This document shows positions 8,825 to 17,010 of a DNA stretch of 64,000 nucleotides, in pieces. Source of the DNA: Candidatus Gastranaerophilales bacterium (GTDB lineage: Bacteria > Cyanobacteriota > Vampirovibrionia > Gastranaerophilales > Gastranaerophilaceae); the NCBI GenBank assembly GCA_910587055.1, contig CAJUKY010000001.1:139270-203269 (forward strand), read 5' to 3'. Within the stretch, counting starts at the first letter, position 1. Every line of letters begins with the position of its first letter. A program made the position numbers and the translations under genes. The notes under the pieces are model-generated. The model ran no database searches. It saw only the letters and a list, made by a program, of their open reading frames with translations, and was not told where the DNA came from.

Positions 8825-9823
8825 TTACAGCAGCAATGCCAGAATCATAAGTACAAAGGTGCCAAGCTGCATACCTGTTGCGGCGAATTTCTGAAATTTA
8901 TTGCCGTCATAGTATTTTGCGGTTTTCTTAGCATTTGCGGCTGCCTGAAGTCTTTCAATTCTTGAATAGTCATCATCCGTTGCAAAATCTCTCTGGAAAA
9001 TTCTTCGTTCTAAACGGTTTAAACGCACTGTCATGGGGTCATAAGAATACGTCTGGCCGAAGAGCGAATTTTCAAGCCCTGCAATTTGCAATGAAGCATC
9101 AGAGCCGCCATAGCCGTAATTATAATCATAGCCGTAATTTTGCCTGCTGCTTTGCGCTCTGTTCTGTGCATCCCGTCTTGCTTTTGCTATAACATCTTCT
9201 TCGCCCTGTGCTAAATTTTCAGGCATATCTCCATAACCGTAGCTGTCTTGATAGTCTTTCGGGTCTACTTTCCTGAAATATTCACCGGTTTGATAATTTG
9301 GAAGCGTTGAAGAGGGCTTCATCATTGAGATTTTAGCCTTAAGGGCATCCGTTCTCTGTGCTAAATCTCCTTTTTTAGCTGCGCCGAAGGTTTTTTCTTC
9401 AAGACGTTCAAGCCTTTTATAAATATTTTCATCTTTAAAATTTTTGCCGAACAGCTGCATTTCAAACATATCCACAACAGGGTAATTCACCCCTTCGGCC
9501 TCATCTTTATAAAGCTCTGAAACAGGCGCCTTGGCCTCTGCAAGGGTTTCAAGCCCTAGGGCGGAATTTAATTTATCAATTCTTTCTTGAAGAGATAATT
9601 TTGAAGAATTATAACCTGCGCCGAAAACCTCATCTTCAATGCGTTTTAGACGGTCTGAATCAGTTTCTTTTGAATAATTTAACCCTAAAACAGAATTTTC
9701 GATTTTTGAAATCTGTTCATCCAAAGGAAGATTGGCCGAGGGTGCCGCAAAAACAGATGCTGCGCCCAGAAAAACAAGCAAACAAGCTGTTATTATTAAA
9801 TTTTTGAAGTTTCTTCTTTTCAT
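8825..9823 (-). CDS. Secreted or membrane-anchored protein with repeated LxRLExxxFG motifs
   Basis: A 332-residue protein with an N-terminal signal peptide (residues 1-26, cleavage near VFA-AP) and a C-terminal hydrophobic helix (about 313-331). The body contains several copies of a short repeat of the form IExxxxGxxYxxxxxxxRLxRIExxVFG, around residues 38-70, 118-147 and 250-283, separated by a Tyr/Gly-rich linker (DYNYGYGG). Similar short repeats occur in cyanobacterial and melainabacterial hypothetical proteins, function unknown. It probably sits in the envelope. The -10 box TATAAT lies seven bases before the ATG, so the mRNA is likely leaderless. Confidence 0.65.
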   Translation of the reverse strand: MKRRNFKNLIITACLLVFLGAASVFAAPSANLPLDEQISKIENSVLGLNYSKETDSDRLKRIEDEVFGAGYNSSKLSLQERIDKLNSALGLETLAEAKAPVSELYKDEAEGVNYPVVDMFEMQLFGKNFKDENIYKRLERLEEKTFGAAKKGDLAQRTDALKAKISMMKPSSTLPNYQTGEYFRKVDPKDYQDSYGYGDMPENLAQGEEDVIAKARRDAQNRAQSSRQNYGYDYNYGYGGSDASLQIAGLENSLFGQTYSYDPMTVRLNRLERRIFQRDFATDDDYSRIERLQAAANAKKTAKYYDGNKFQKFAATGMQLGTFVLMILALLL

Positions 9824-9830
9824 AGAAACT

Positions 9831-9836
9831 ATTATA
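9831..9836 (-). promoter_or_regulatory. -10 box of a probable leaderless promoter
   Basis: TATAAT on the minus strand, followed by exactly seven bases and the ATG at 9823. With normal -10 spacing, transcription would start at or next to the A of the start codon. Confidence 0.55.
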
Positions 9837-9939
9837 GCAACAAAACTTTTTTAAATTACCGGAATTAAGTATAATAAATTTTATTGTACTTTAGGAGGAT
9901 GAAAGCTTTGATTTAAAACTCCCGAAATCATTTTGAAAT

Positions 9940-11439
9940 TTACTCTGAGAATTTTTCCACAAGTTTTTCCGTTAAATCGACAAGGGCGCTTTGGTAGCAT
10001 TCGCATTTTTCTTTTGTTTTTGCTTCAAAACGCATTGTAAAAACAGGCTCGGTGTTTGATTGCCTTATAAGGGCAAAACCGTCTTCAAATATTATCCTCA
10101 TCCCGTCAAGCGTTACTATATCTTTAATTTTAGAATTAAAAAGTTCATCGTTAACGTAATTTTTTAATTCTTCAAGCACGGTTTTTTTCAATTCATTGGG
10201 GCACTTTAAGCGTATCTCTTTTGATATAAATACTTTATTGAAGGGCTCAAGCAGGCTTTCAACTTTAAAATCTTTGTTTTGTCTTTTATGTTTTGAAACA
10301 ATTTCAATCAAGCGCATGCCTGCATATATTGCATCATCAAAGCCGTAGTATCTGTCTTTAAAGAAGATGTGGCCGCTCATCTCACCCGCTAAAAGCGCGC
10401 CTGTTTCTTTCATTTTAGATTTTATATAACCATGCCCCGTTTTATACATAACAGCTTCGCCCCCGCTTTCATTGATTGTATCGTATAAAACCTGTGAACA
10501 TTTTACTTCAGATACTACCGTTGGTTTTTCACCGCGGAGTTTCAGCGCGTCAATTAAATCCAGAGCATAAATTAAAAGCAATTTATCTCCTGTAATCATT
10601 TTGCCTTTTGAATCTATAACACCAATTCTGTCTGAATCGCCGTCAAATGCTATACCAAAATCAGCTTCTTCCTGAAGTACGGCATGCTTTATATCATCAA
10701 GGGTGGATTCATCGGAAGGGTTCGGGTGGTGATTCGGGAAATGGCCGTCAGGTTCAGAATATAATTCAACAACATCTGCTCCCATTTCTCTGTAAATTTT
10801 AGGAGCAACAAGACCTGCTGTCGCATTTGCACTATCTACAACTATTTTCAAGTCTGATGCACATTTTGAAAAACCATCCAGAAGTTTTTCCTGATAAACT
10901 TCAACAAGGTTAAATTCTTTTACAAAGCCTTTTTGAAGGTACGGAAGTCTGCTTTCTTTTGAAAGTTCATAAGCTTTTTCGCTTTCTTTTTTAACTTCTT
11001 TAATATCATCTTCCGTCAGGCTTGATTTATTAAAAGTCATTTTTAGGCCGTTATATTCGGCAGGATTATGAGAGGCTGTAATAATAAGCGCACCGTTTAT
11101 TTTTCTTCCTTCCAAAATTTCATCGGGGATTTTTGCAAATTCGCTGAAATACCCGAGGGGAGTGGGTGCTAGGCCTATGTCTACAACATTTGCACCGTAT
11201 GAAGTTAAACCGTTTATTACGGCATCTTTTAATTCTTTAGAATGAAGCCTTGCATCCATACAAATACAAAAACACAATTCATCCGCGCGTTTTACCGCTC
11301 CTTTTTCTTTAAAACGATTTAAGCAGAAACGAACATAGCCTATTGCAGCGTTATAAAAAACCTCTGAATTAACTGCTGAGGGGAAAATGCCCCTTATATC
11401 ATTTTTGCCGAATGCGCTTGTGTTTAATTTTGTTTCCAT
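9940..11439 (-). CDS. Phosphomannomutase/phosphoglucomutase
   Basis: Alpha-D-phosphohexomutase that interconverts hexose-1- and hexose-6-phosphates for nucleotide-sugar and glycan synthesis. All four family motifs are visible in the 499-residue protein: the phosphoserine loop TASHNP at 121-126 (Ser123), the Mg-binding loop DGDSD at 266-270, the sugar-binding GEMSGH loop, and the C-terminal phosphate-binding loop RQSNTEP. It fits the AlgC/ManB subgroup, but glucose versus mannose preference cannot be read reliably. A GAGGAAG ribosome-binding site precedes the ATG. The mannose-1-phosphate guanylyltransferase at 50.7 kb is a likely downstream partner in GDP-mannose synthesis. Confidence 0.9.
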   Translation of the reverse strand: METKLNTSAFGKNDIRGIFPSAVNSEVFYNAAIGYVRFCLNRFKEKGAVKRADELCFCICMDARLHSKELKDAVINGLTSYGANVVDIGLAPTPLGYFSEFAKIPDEILEGRKINGALIITASHNPAEYNGLKMTFNKSSLTEDDIKEVKKESEKAYELSKESRLPYLQKGFVKEFNLVEVYQEKLLDGFSKCASDLKIVVDSANATAGLVAPKIYREMGADVVELYSEPDGHFPNHHPNPSDESTLDDIKHAVLQEEADFGIAFDGDSDRIGVIDSKGKMITGDKLLLIYALDLIDALKLRGEKPTVVSEVKCSQVLYDTINESGGEAVMYKTGHGYIKSKMKETGALLAGEMSGHIFFKDRYYGFDDAIYAGMRLIEIVSKHKRQNKDFKVESLLEPFNKVFISKEIRLKCPNELKKTVLEELKNYVNDELFNSKIKDIVTLDGMRIIFEDGFALIRQSNTEPVFTMRFEAKTKEKCECYQSALVDLTEKLVEKFSE

Positions 11440-11523
11440 ACTTCCTCTTCATAAATTAAAATTCTTATCATTCAAATCTATTATATCATCATTTTTTATC
11501 GTGTGTTTTTTTGAAAAATATTG

Positions 11524-11529
11524 TATAAT
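11524..11529 (+). promoter_or_regulatory. -10 box of a probable leaderless promoter
   Basis: TATAAT followed by seven bases and the ATG at 11537. There is no ribosome-binding site before this ATG, consistent with a leaderless mRNA. Confidence 0.55.
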
Positions 11530-11536
11530 AAGAACT

Positions 11537-12442
11537 ATGGCAAATGAAATAGTTTTAACAAAAGAACAGCTTTTTAATTTAATTAAAATTTCAGGAATAG
11601 ACGCTAACCCTGATTCTGCTGATGAAAATACGGTATCAAGAGCATTAATCGCACTTGAGAGAAAATTAAACTTTTTTAATTATCCTTTAAGTTTCTTTAC
11701 GGCAGAAAATTTAAACGTTTTAATTGTAGATGATATGGAATTATCAATATTCCAGCTTACTTCCATGCTGAAAAAAATCGGCATGAACGTATATGTTGCA
11801 AGAAACAAAGAGGAAGCAATTTCAGAATTTAAGAAAAAACATTTTGATTATTTAATTGTTGATTTATTTCTGCCTGATGCGGAAGACGGCTTTGCCGTTG
11901 TGGAAGAAGCAAACAAACTTAAAAATGAAGAAAACAAAAACTTTAAAATGCTTGTTGTTTCAGGAACCGATGATAAGCAGATGGTTCAAAAATGCTACTC
12001 TTTAGGGGTAGATGAATTTATACCGAAACAGCCTGACTGGCATGAAAACGTTATGAAATTTATCTCAAATTCCGTTTCAAAAACAAGCAATGAGGAATTT
12101 CAAAAATATTATATTAATGATGATATCTGCGTTTTATCTATTTATAAAATAAACCATAAAACATATATTGATAACATCGTAAAAGAAGTAAATACGGACG
12201 TTTTAACCGGAAAGCCCAATATTATATTTAATATGGAGCATGTAAAAATATTCTCTGATAATTATGCGGGGGTTTTTGCTGAAGTTTATAAAGCAACGGC
12301 GCAGAAAAACGGTACGTTTATTATCGTAAAACCGTCTGAGGATGTATTAAAAGCTTTAAACTATGTATTTTTAAACAATGTAATCCGCGTATTTGATACT
12401 ATTGAAGAAGCTGTTCAATATATTGAAATGAGCAGCAAATAA
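11537..12442 (+). CDS. Response regulator receiver-STAS domain protein
   Basis: A 301-residue signalling protein. Residues ~1-60 are an unassigned helical region. A CheY-like receiver domain follows (~58-175): acidic pair in LIVDDMEL, phospho-acceptor Asp in LIVDLFLPD, conserved Thr/Ser position in VVSGTDD, and Lys in FIPKQ. The last ~105 residues fold like a STAS (anti-sigma antagonist) domain, but the usual phosphoserine loop DSSG is replaced by SDNYAG, so switching by an anti-sigma kinase is doubtful. The frame is open further upstream, but ATG 11537 is chosen because a TATAAT box lies seven bases before it. A role in a partner-switching or two-component pathway is inferred. Confidence 0.75.
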   Translation: MANEIVLTKEQLFNLIKISGIDANPDSADENTVSRALIALERKLNFFNYPLSFFTAENLNVLIVDDMELSIFQLTSMLKKIGMNVYVARNKEEAISEFKKKHFDYLIVDLFLPDAEDGFAVVEEANKLKNEENKNFKMLVVSGTDDKQMVQKCYSLGVDEFIPKQPDWHENVMKFISNSVSKTSNEEFQKYYINDDICVLSIYKINHKTYIDNIVKEVNTDVLTGKPNIIFNMEHVKIFSDNYAGVFAEVYKATAQKNGTFIIVKPSEDVLKALNYVFLNNVIRVFDTIEEAVQYIEMSSK

Positions 12443-12511
12443 TATTAAGTTTTGTTATGCCTTATTTACAATGCTTAATTTATAACTGCGATTTACAGAT
12501 ATTTTTTTCAA

Positions 12512-15406
12512 CTATCCAACAGGTTTAATTTTTGCAATTTTTGGATCGAGAAGCCTTTTGCCGGAATTTTCAAATTCAATTTGTAAAAGGCATCTGTTAG
12601 AATATTTTACAACTTTTAAAATACTTCCTGCACCGTATTTTTCATGGGAAACTTTCATTCCTTCCGTAAAATCATACTCAGGGGCGTCTTCATCCGTTTC
12701 ATTGTTTTTAAATATGGGAAGGGAAGATTGGGTGCTTTCTTCTTTATTTTTCAAAACATCAATATCAATGGAAACATTTTCATTTATTTGAAGTTTATTT
12801 TTTTTGATTTCGGGTTTTTTTGTTTCCTCTATAACTTCATCAAACCTTGCTTCAATTGATTTTTGAGCAAGTTCTTTTAAAGATACGGAATCCTCTTCAT
12901 CCTGCGCCGAATTCTCCCCTTCCGGCGCTTCCGCGGTATTTTCCGTAAAATCATCTATTAAAAGATTCGGTTTTTCTTTGACAATAATTATAGCTTCATC
13001 AGGATTAACCTTTTTAGGTGCCACAGGTGCTTCCTGCAGTGCGGATGGCGTTTGTTTCGCCTGTATTTCGGATACATTTTCCGCTGCAGTATTATCTGCA
13101 TTATTTGTGTTATCCGTTGAAGCGGGGAGCTTTGTTTCGGCATCAACCGGAACAACGGTTGTATTGCTATCTGCAGGTACAATTGCGGTTTCTTCTTTAT
13201 CAGCCGCATCATTAGCCGCAGCCGTCGCCTTTTGAACATTTTCCTTTTCAAGTACGTTGTGCGCTTCTTCTTTCAGGCCTTCAAGATTTTCTTTTTCAGC
13301 TTCCTCTTCAACAGGCAAAGGGGTTTCCTTTATCATTTCAGGCTCAGAGGCAACGGGATTCATGGCCTGCTGTTTGTCTAATTCCTGCTCTTGAACCGGT
13401 TCTTTTGCTGTCTGATTTAACGTTTCGTTAATATCTTCCGAATTTTTTTTTAATGCGCTGCCATTTTCAATTTTAAGACCCTTTTCAAGCTCTTTTTCAA
13501 GGTTTTCATTGTTAACGGCATCACTTATCATCTCTGATGTTATAACTTCATCATTCTGCGCTTCGGTTTCATTTATATTTTCAGCCGTTTCAGGATTTAC
13601 AAAATAATCAAGCTCATCCTCATTTAAAGGAATTTCGGTTTCTTCATTGTTTTTAACTGAAATTTCTTTAATGTACTCTTCATCATTTTTCAGGCTTGCT
13701 TCAATAAGTTCTGCAACCCGCGCATCATCAGCAACAACTGATAGCTCTTCTTTTTTATCTTCCCTGTCAACTTCAACCGTTTCCGTATCTGCGGCAGGTT
13801 CATTTGCTTCCTGCTCAAAATCTTCAGCAGGTGCGATTTCTTCTTTGTTTTCCTCTTCTTCAAAAGTTTCTTCTTGGGTTTCGGGCTCAAAGACACCGGG
13901 ATTCTCAGTCTCCTCATCAACAAGAGGAATATCCTGCAATTCTTCCGCATTTTCTGTGTTTTGAATATTTTCAGGCTCTTTCTGCGTTTGTATGGGTTCT
14001 TCTTTATTTTCTCCGTAACCGGGCAGTATTTCATTTATTGCAACTGCATCACCGAGGCGTTTGCGGTCATTTTGGATATGAACATTTTTAAGATCAAAAT
14101 TACCCTGAGCAAGTTCAACGGGGGTCATCTCTTCCAATTCAAGATTTAAATCAATATAAATCTTTTTATCTTCAACTTTATCGATATCTTCTTCATCAAA
14201 AATATAATTTTTAAGTGTGAACATAAAGTCCATCGTATCTTTTCCGAATATCAAAAAAGATGAAGAATTCAAAGAAGCAATCTGGTAATTTGCAAAACCG
14301 AAATCACGTCTGGGGTTTAAAGTTTTATAGAGAATATAATTTCTTGCAAATTCCATAACCTGCGGCATCTTAACAAAGCCGTATGAAATACTTGAAATTA
14401 TATTTAATTTAGGATTTTTAAGATATAAGTTGTTGATAAATTCGGGATTTGAATTATTTTCATTAAGCCTTAAGAGCAAATAAGCTTCATAATCTCTGAT
14501 TTGTCTTATAACAAATTCTAAAAATTCTCTGTGCCATTCAAGTTTCAAATTTGAAAAATCAATAATAATAACATTTTCTTTTTGAACAGCTTTTGAAACT
14601 GCTTGAAATTCTTTTTTAGAACGGCTGAAAAGCCCTTCATACGAATACCTTTTTAATCTGGTTAAAAGCAGATGCAATTCAGGTGCAGGGGTAGCCTTAT
14701 ACTGCTGCTCTATAACTTTTATAAACCTCGGGAACGGAATATATTTATCTTCTGTTGAATCGGCGAATTTTTTCAACTCGAAAAACATTTCTTCAAGCTC
14801 GCCTGTTGCCTCGGGGGATACTTCTTTTAAGGCTTTTTCCTGAATGTAATCAAGAGAGAAGCTGTCAAGCGGAAGTTTAAAATCACTATGTGCTTTAATT
14901 CTTTTTGCATTTTTGATATTTAAATTTCCGGTATAATCAATAGCCACTATGGTTTTATGGGATTTTAATTTTTGAGCTATATTTTCAAATGCACAGTTTA
15001 CTTCATCAAGCTTATCCGCAAAAACAACGGGATTATTATTAAAGAAATCAATATTTACTTCAACAATTTTATTATTTTTAACGGAAATTCCAAACGGAAC
15101 CGTGGCTTTATCTATATTTAAGCATTTTTCAATTTCTTCGGGTTTGATTTTTGCAATTTCACACTCTCTTGAGGGGGTAAAATTATCATAAGGCACCACC
15201 TGAAAATCAGGCAGAATTCTATATACAAGCTTAATAACCGCAACATTTTCTTCCTGATTAAATTTATCATCATAAATTTCAATAATTTGCGCCAAAAAAT
15301 TATCTTTGCCGTCTCTTACTATTAAAAAATCAGAGAGGCGGAGCCCGTCGGTTTTGGGGTTAAATATAAGTCTTATGGTATCGTTTTTAGTTTGAATAAC
15401 TCTCAT
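12512..15406 (-). CDS. HerA-like HAS-barrel protein with long acidic linker and C-terminal Tudor-like domain
   Basis: A 964-residue cytoplasmic protein. Residues 1-75 resemble the HAS-barrel that begins HerA/FtsK-family ATPases, and the next ~300 residues resemble their motor domain (Walker B-like ENVIIIDFSN), but no GKS/GKT P-loop is present, so ATP hydrolysis is unlikely. Residues ~430-900 are a low-complexity Glu/Asn/Ala-rich linker with many Glu-Glu pairs. The final ~50 residues (from EGMKVSHEKYGAGSILKV) look like the small beta-barrel at the C-terminus of PcrA/UvrD helicases, which binds RNA polymerase or DNA. A DNA-associated scaffold is a plausible but unproven reading. Confidence 0.5.
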   Translation of the reverse strand: MRVIQTKNDTIRLIFNPKTDGLRLSDFLIVRDGKDNFLAQIIEIYDDKFNQEENVAVIKLVYRILPDFQVVPYDNFTPSRECEIAKIKPEEIEKCLNIDKATVPFGISVKNNKIVEVNIDFFNNNPVVFADKLDEVNCAFENIAQKLKSHKTIVAIDYTGNLNIKNAKRIKAHSDFKLPLDSFSLDYIQEKALKEVSPEATGELEEMFFELKKFADSTEDKYIPFPRFIKVIEQQYKATPAPELHLLLTRLKRYSYEGLFSRSKKEFQAVSKAVQKENVIIIDFSNLKLEWHREFLEFVIRQIRDYEAYLLLRLNENNSNPEFINNLYLKNPKLNIISSISYGFVKMPQVMEFARNYILYKTLNPRRDFGFANYQIASLNSSSFLIFGKDTMDFMFTLKNYIFDEEDIDKVEDKKIYIDLNLELEEMTPVELAQGNFDLKNVHIQNDRKRLGDAVAINEILPGYGENKEEPIQTQKEPENIQNTENAEELQDIPLVDEETENPGVFEPETQEETFEEEENKEEIAPAEDFEQEANEPAADTETVEVDREDKKEELSVVADDARVAELIEASLKNDEEYIKEISVKNNEETEIPLNEDELDYFVNPETAENINETEAQNDEVITSEMISDAVNNENLEKELEKGLKIENGSALKKNSEDINETLNQTAKEPVQEQELDKQQAMNPVASEPEMIKETPLPVEEEAEKENLEGLKEEAHNVLEKENVQKATAAANDAADKEETAIVPADSNTTVVPVDAETKLPASTDNTNNADNTAAENVSEIQAKQTPSALQEAPVAPKKVNPDEAIIIVKEKPNLLIDDFTENTAEAPEGENSAQDEEDSVSLKELAQKSIEARFDEVIEETKKPEIKKNKLQINENVSIDIDVLKNKEESTQSSLPIFKNNETDEDAPEYDFTEGMKVSHEKYGAGSILKVVKYSNRCLLQIEFENSGKRLLDPKIAKIKPVG

Positions 15407-15482
15407 CTATTCCGTTTTAAAATCCCATTTTTCACAAATTACTAATAATATAAAAATTATTATACAACACATAAATTTATTG

Positions 15483-15488
15483 TAAAAT
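15483..15488 (+). promoter_or_regulatory. -10 box of a probable leaderless promoter
   Basis: TAAAAT followed by seven bases and the ATG at 15496. No ribosome-binding site is visible before that ATG. Confidence 0.45.
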
Positions 15489-15495
15489 ATAATTC

Positions 15496-16428
15496 ATGAA
15501 TAATTTTATTTTCAGCATAATAATTCCTCTTTACAATCAGGAAAAATATATTGAAAGATGTGTTAAAAGCGCTTTAAATCAGGATTTTAAAGGCAATTTT
15601 GAAATAATTGTCGTAAATGACGGTTCAACCGATAAAAGCGAAGAGATTTTAAAAAAATTCAACGATGATAAATTAAAAATTTTTAAAAATGAAAACGGCG
15701 GGCTTGCATATTCAAGGAATTTCGGAAATTCAAAAGCAAAAGGACAATATATCATATATCTTGATGCGGATGATGAATTACACACTTTGGCATTAAAAAA
15801 ATTTTATGAAACAAATAAAGGATACGATGCCGATATCATCCTTGCACCGTACTATGCCATAAGAGAACATAGGGGGGATATTAAGGAATATTTTCCTTTG
15901 AAAAAATTTAAAAATGCAAAAGGCTGCATTAATGTTCAAAATACAGGCGGAGAAATTTTAAACGTAAATTTTGAAGCATGGGGAAAAGCATATAAACGTG
16001 AATTTATTATGGAAAATAATATAGAATCACCCATAATTCATCTTGCGGAGGATATTCCGCTTTTTTATAAGGCGCTTTTAGGAACAGACAAAATACTTTT
16101 GTGCAAAGAGCCCGTTTATTATTACAGGAGAGGACATAAAAAACCTTATAAAAACGGAAAATATAATCTTGTTAGTGAAGTTATAAAAACAATCAAAGCA
16201 AGCGAAGAAATTATAAAAACATATAAAAATACCTGCACTTACAGCATTATAGAAAAATTTTACGCCAAAAATACACTTAAAATTTGTCTTTTCTGGTATA
16301 AAAAATTTAAAAATCTTGAAAACAGGAGGGATTTTTATGATTTCAGCGTTGAATATCTTGAGAAATTCAATCTTGCACGGAAATTTAAAATAAAATCTTT
16401 TATCAATAATCTGGTTGATATTTTATGA
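15496..16428 (+). CDS. Family 2 glycosyltransferase
   Basis: A GT-A fold glycosyltransferase of 310 residues acting on envelope or surface polysaccharide. The N-terminal FSIIIPLYNQEKYIERCV opening, the VNDGSTDKS nucleotide-binding loop and the DADDE (DXD) metal motif at about residue 92 are all present. No membrane segment is seen; the Lys-rich C-terminal third suggests peripheral membrane contact. The donor and acceptor cannot be deduced. It stands alone between a HerA-like protein on the other strand and the tRNA operon. The codon use is strongly AT-biased like its neighbours. Confidence 0.88.
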   Translation: MNNFIFSIIIPLYNQEKYIERCVKSALNQDFKGNFEIIVVNDGSTDKSEEILKKFNDDKLKIFKNENGGLAYSRNFGNSKAKGQYIIYLDADDELHTLALKKFYETNKGYDADIILAPYYAIREHRGDIKEYFPLKKFKNAKGCINVQNTGGEILNVNFEAWGKAYKREFIMENNIESPIIHLAEDIPLFYKALLGTDKILLCKEPVYYYRRGHKKPYKNGKYNLVSEVIKTIKASEEIIKTYKNTCTYSIIEKFYAKNTLKICLFWYKKFKNLENRRDFYDFSVEYLEKFNLARKFKIKSFINNLVDIL

Positions 16429-16455
16429 ATAAATCATCTTTTAAATAAAAATAAC

Positions 16456-16484
16456 TTGACAGTTTAGTATGTCTTGAATAACAT
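16456..16484 (+). promoter_or_regulatory. Sigma-70-type promoter of the tRNA-tuf operon
   Basis: TTGACA at 16456-16461 and TAACAT at 16479-16484 are separated by 17 bases, an almost ideal vegetative promoter. Transcription would begin near 16491, about 48 bases before the first tRNA, and can run through the tRNAs into tuf. Confidence 0.8.
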
Positions 16485-16538
16485 GGTTCTATTGAAATTG
16501 TGATTTGTTATGAAATTAACAAACTGCAAAATAAAAAT

Positions 16539-16610
16539 GCCGATGTAGCTCAATGGTAGAGCAACGGTTTTGTAAACCGTAGGTTGCGGGTTCGAGTCCC
16601 ATCATCGGCT
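16539..16610 (+). tRNA. tRNA-Thr (anticodon TGT)
   Basis: A 72-base cloverleaf: acceptor arms GCCGATG/CATCGGC, D-arm with AGCTC..GAGC, anticodon stem ACGGT/ACCGT around loop TTTGTAA giving anticodon TGT, and T-arm GCGGGTTCGAGTCCC. The discriminator is T and no 3' CCA is encoded. It is the first gene of the operon, matching thrU of E. coli. Confidence 0.95.
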
Positions 16611-16647
16611 AATTTTTAAAATTGAACATTTAAAATCAAATAGATAT

Positions 16648-16730
16648 GGGTAGATGCCCGAGTGGCTAAAGGGAGCAGACTGTAAATCTGCCGTCGCGAG
16701 ACTACGGTGGTTCGAATCCACCTCTGCCCA
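16648..16730 (+). tRNA. tRNA-Tyr (anticodon GTA)
   Basis: An 83-base class II tRNA with a long variable arm (CCGTCGCGAGACTACGG). Acceptor arms are GGGTAGA/TCTGCCC and the anticodon loop CTGTAAA reads GTA. The discriminator is A and no CCA is encoded. It occupies the second position in the operon, matching tyrU. Confidence 0.95.
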
Positions 16731-16758
16731 TTTTTTTAAAACTTTGCGCTAATAAAAA

Positions 16759-16850
16759 GCCCATGTGGCGCAGGGACTCTGCCGAATAAAAAGTTGACTA
16801 AATGTCAAGTTTTTATGAGAGGAAGCACTCCCGGAGGACGCATGGAACTT
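16759..16850 (+). pseudogene. Degenerate tRNA-Thr copy at the glyT position
   Basis: Bases 16759-16775 are identical to the first 17 bases of the intact tRNA-Thr(GGT) that follows (16860). A GCACTCCC block at 16825-16832 also matches that gene's anticodon arm, but about 50 unrelated bases separate the two blocks, and the anticodon loop, T-arm and 3' acceptor arm are lost. The intervening piece contains a weak hairpin (16788-16814) followed by T bases. In the classic thrU-tyrU-glyT-thrT-tufB operon, this slot holds tRNA-Gly. The piece cannot fold into a functional tRNA. Confidence 0.65.
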
Positions 16851-16859
16851 TAAAAATAT

Positions 16860-16931
16860 GCCCATGTGGCGCAGGGGTAGCGCACTCCCTTGGTAAGGGA
16901 GAGGCCACGAGTTCAAATCTCGTCATGGGCA
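16860..16931 (+). tRNA. tRNA-Thr (anticodon GGT)
   Basis: A 72-base cloverleaf: acceptor GCCCATG/CATGGGC, anticodon stem CTCCC/GGGAG around TTGGTAA giving anticodon GGT, and T-arm ending GTTCAAATC. No CCA is encoded. It lies 79 bases upstream of tuf, matching thrT in the ancestral operon. Confidence 0.95.
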
Positions 16932-17010
16932 AATTTAAGCCACACTTATAAAAATTAACCAATTAAAAAATAAACCCTAATAAAATATTACAAAAGGAGA
17001 ATCAAATCTT

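Noticed and set aside
12978..14149. Several plus- and minus-strand open frames over the acidic linker of the HerA-like protein
   Set aside because: Low-complexity GAA/GAG repeats keep other frames open; their translations are Ser- or Lys-rich with no family match.
16759..16850. Functional tRNA with an intron
   Set aside because: Only the 5' acceptor and D-arm and a short anticodon-arm block remain; T-arm and 3' acceptor strand are missing, so splicing could not restore a cloverleaf.
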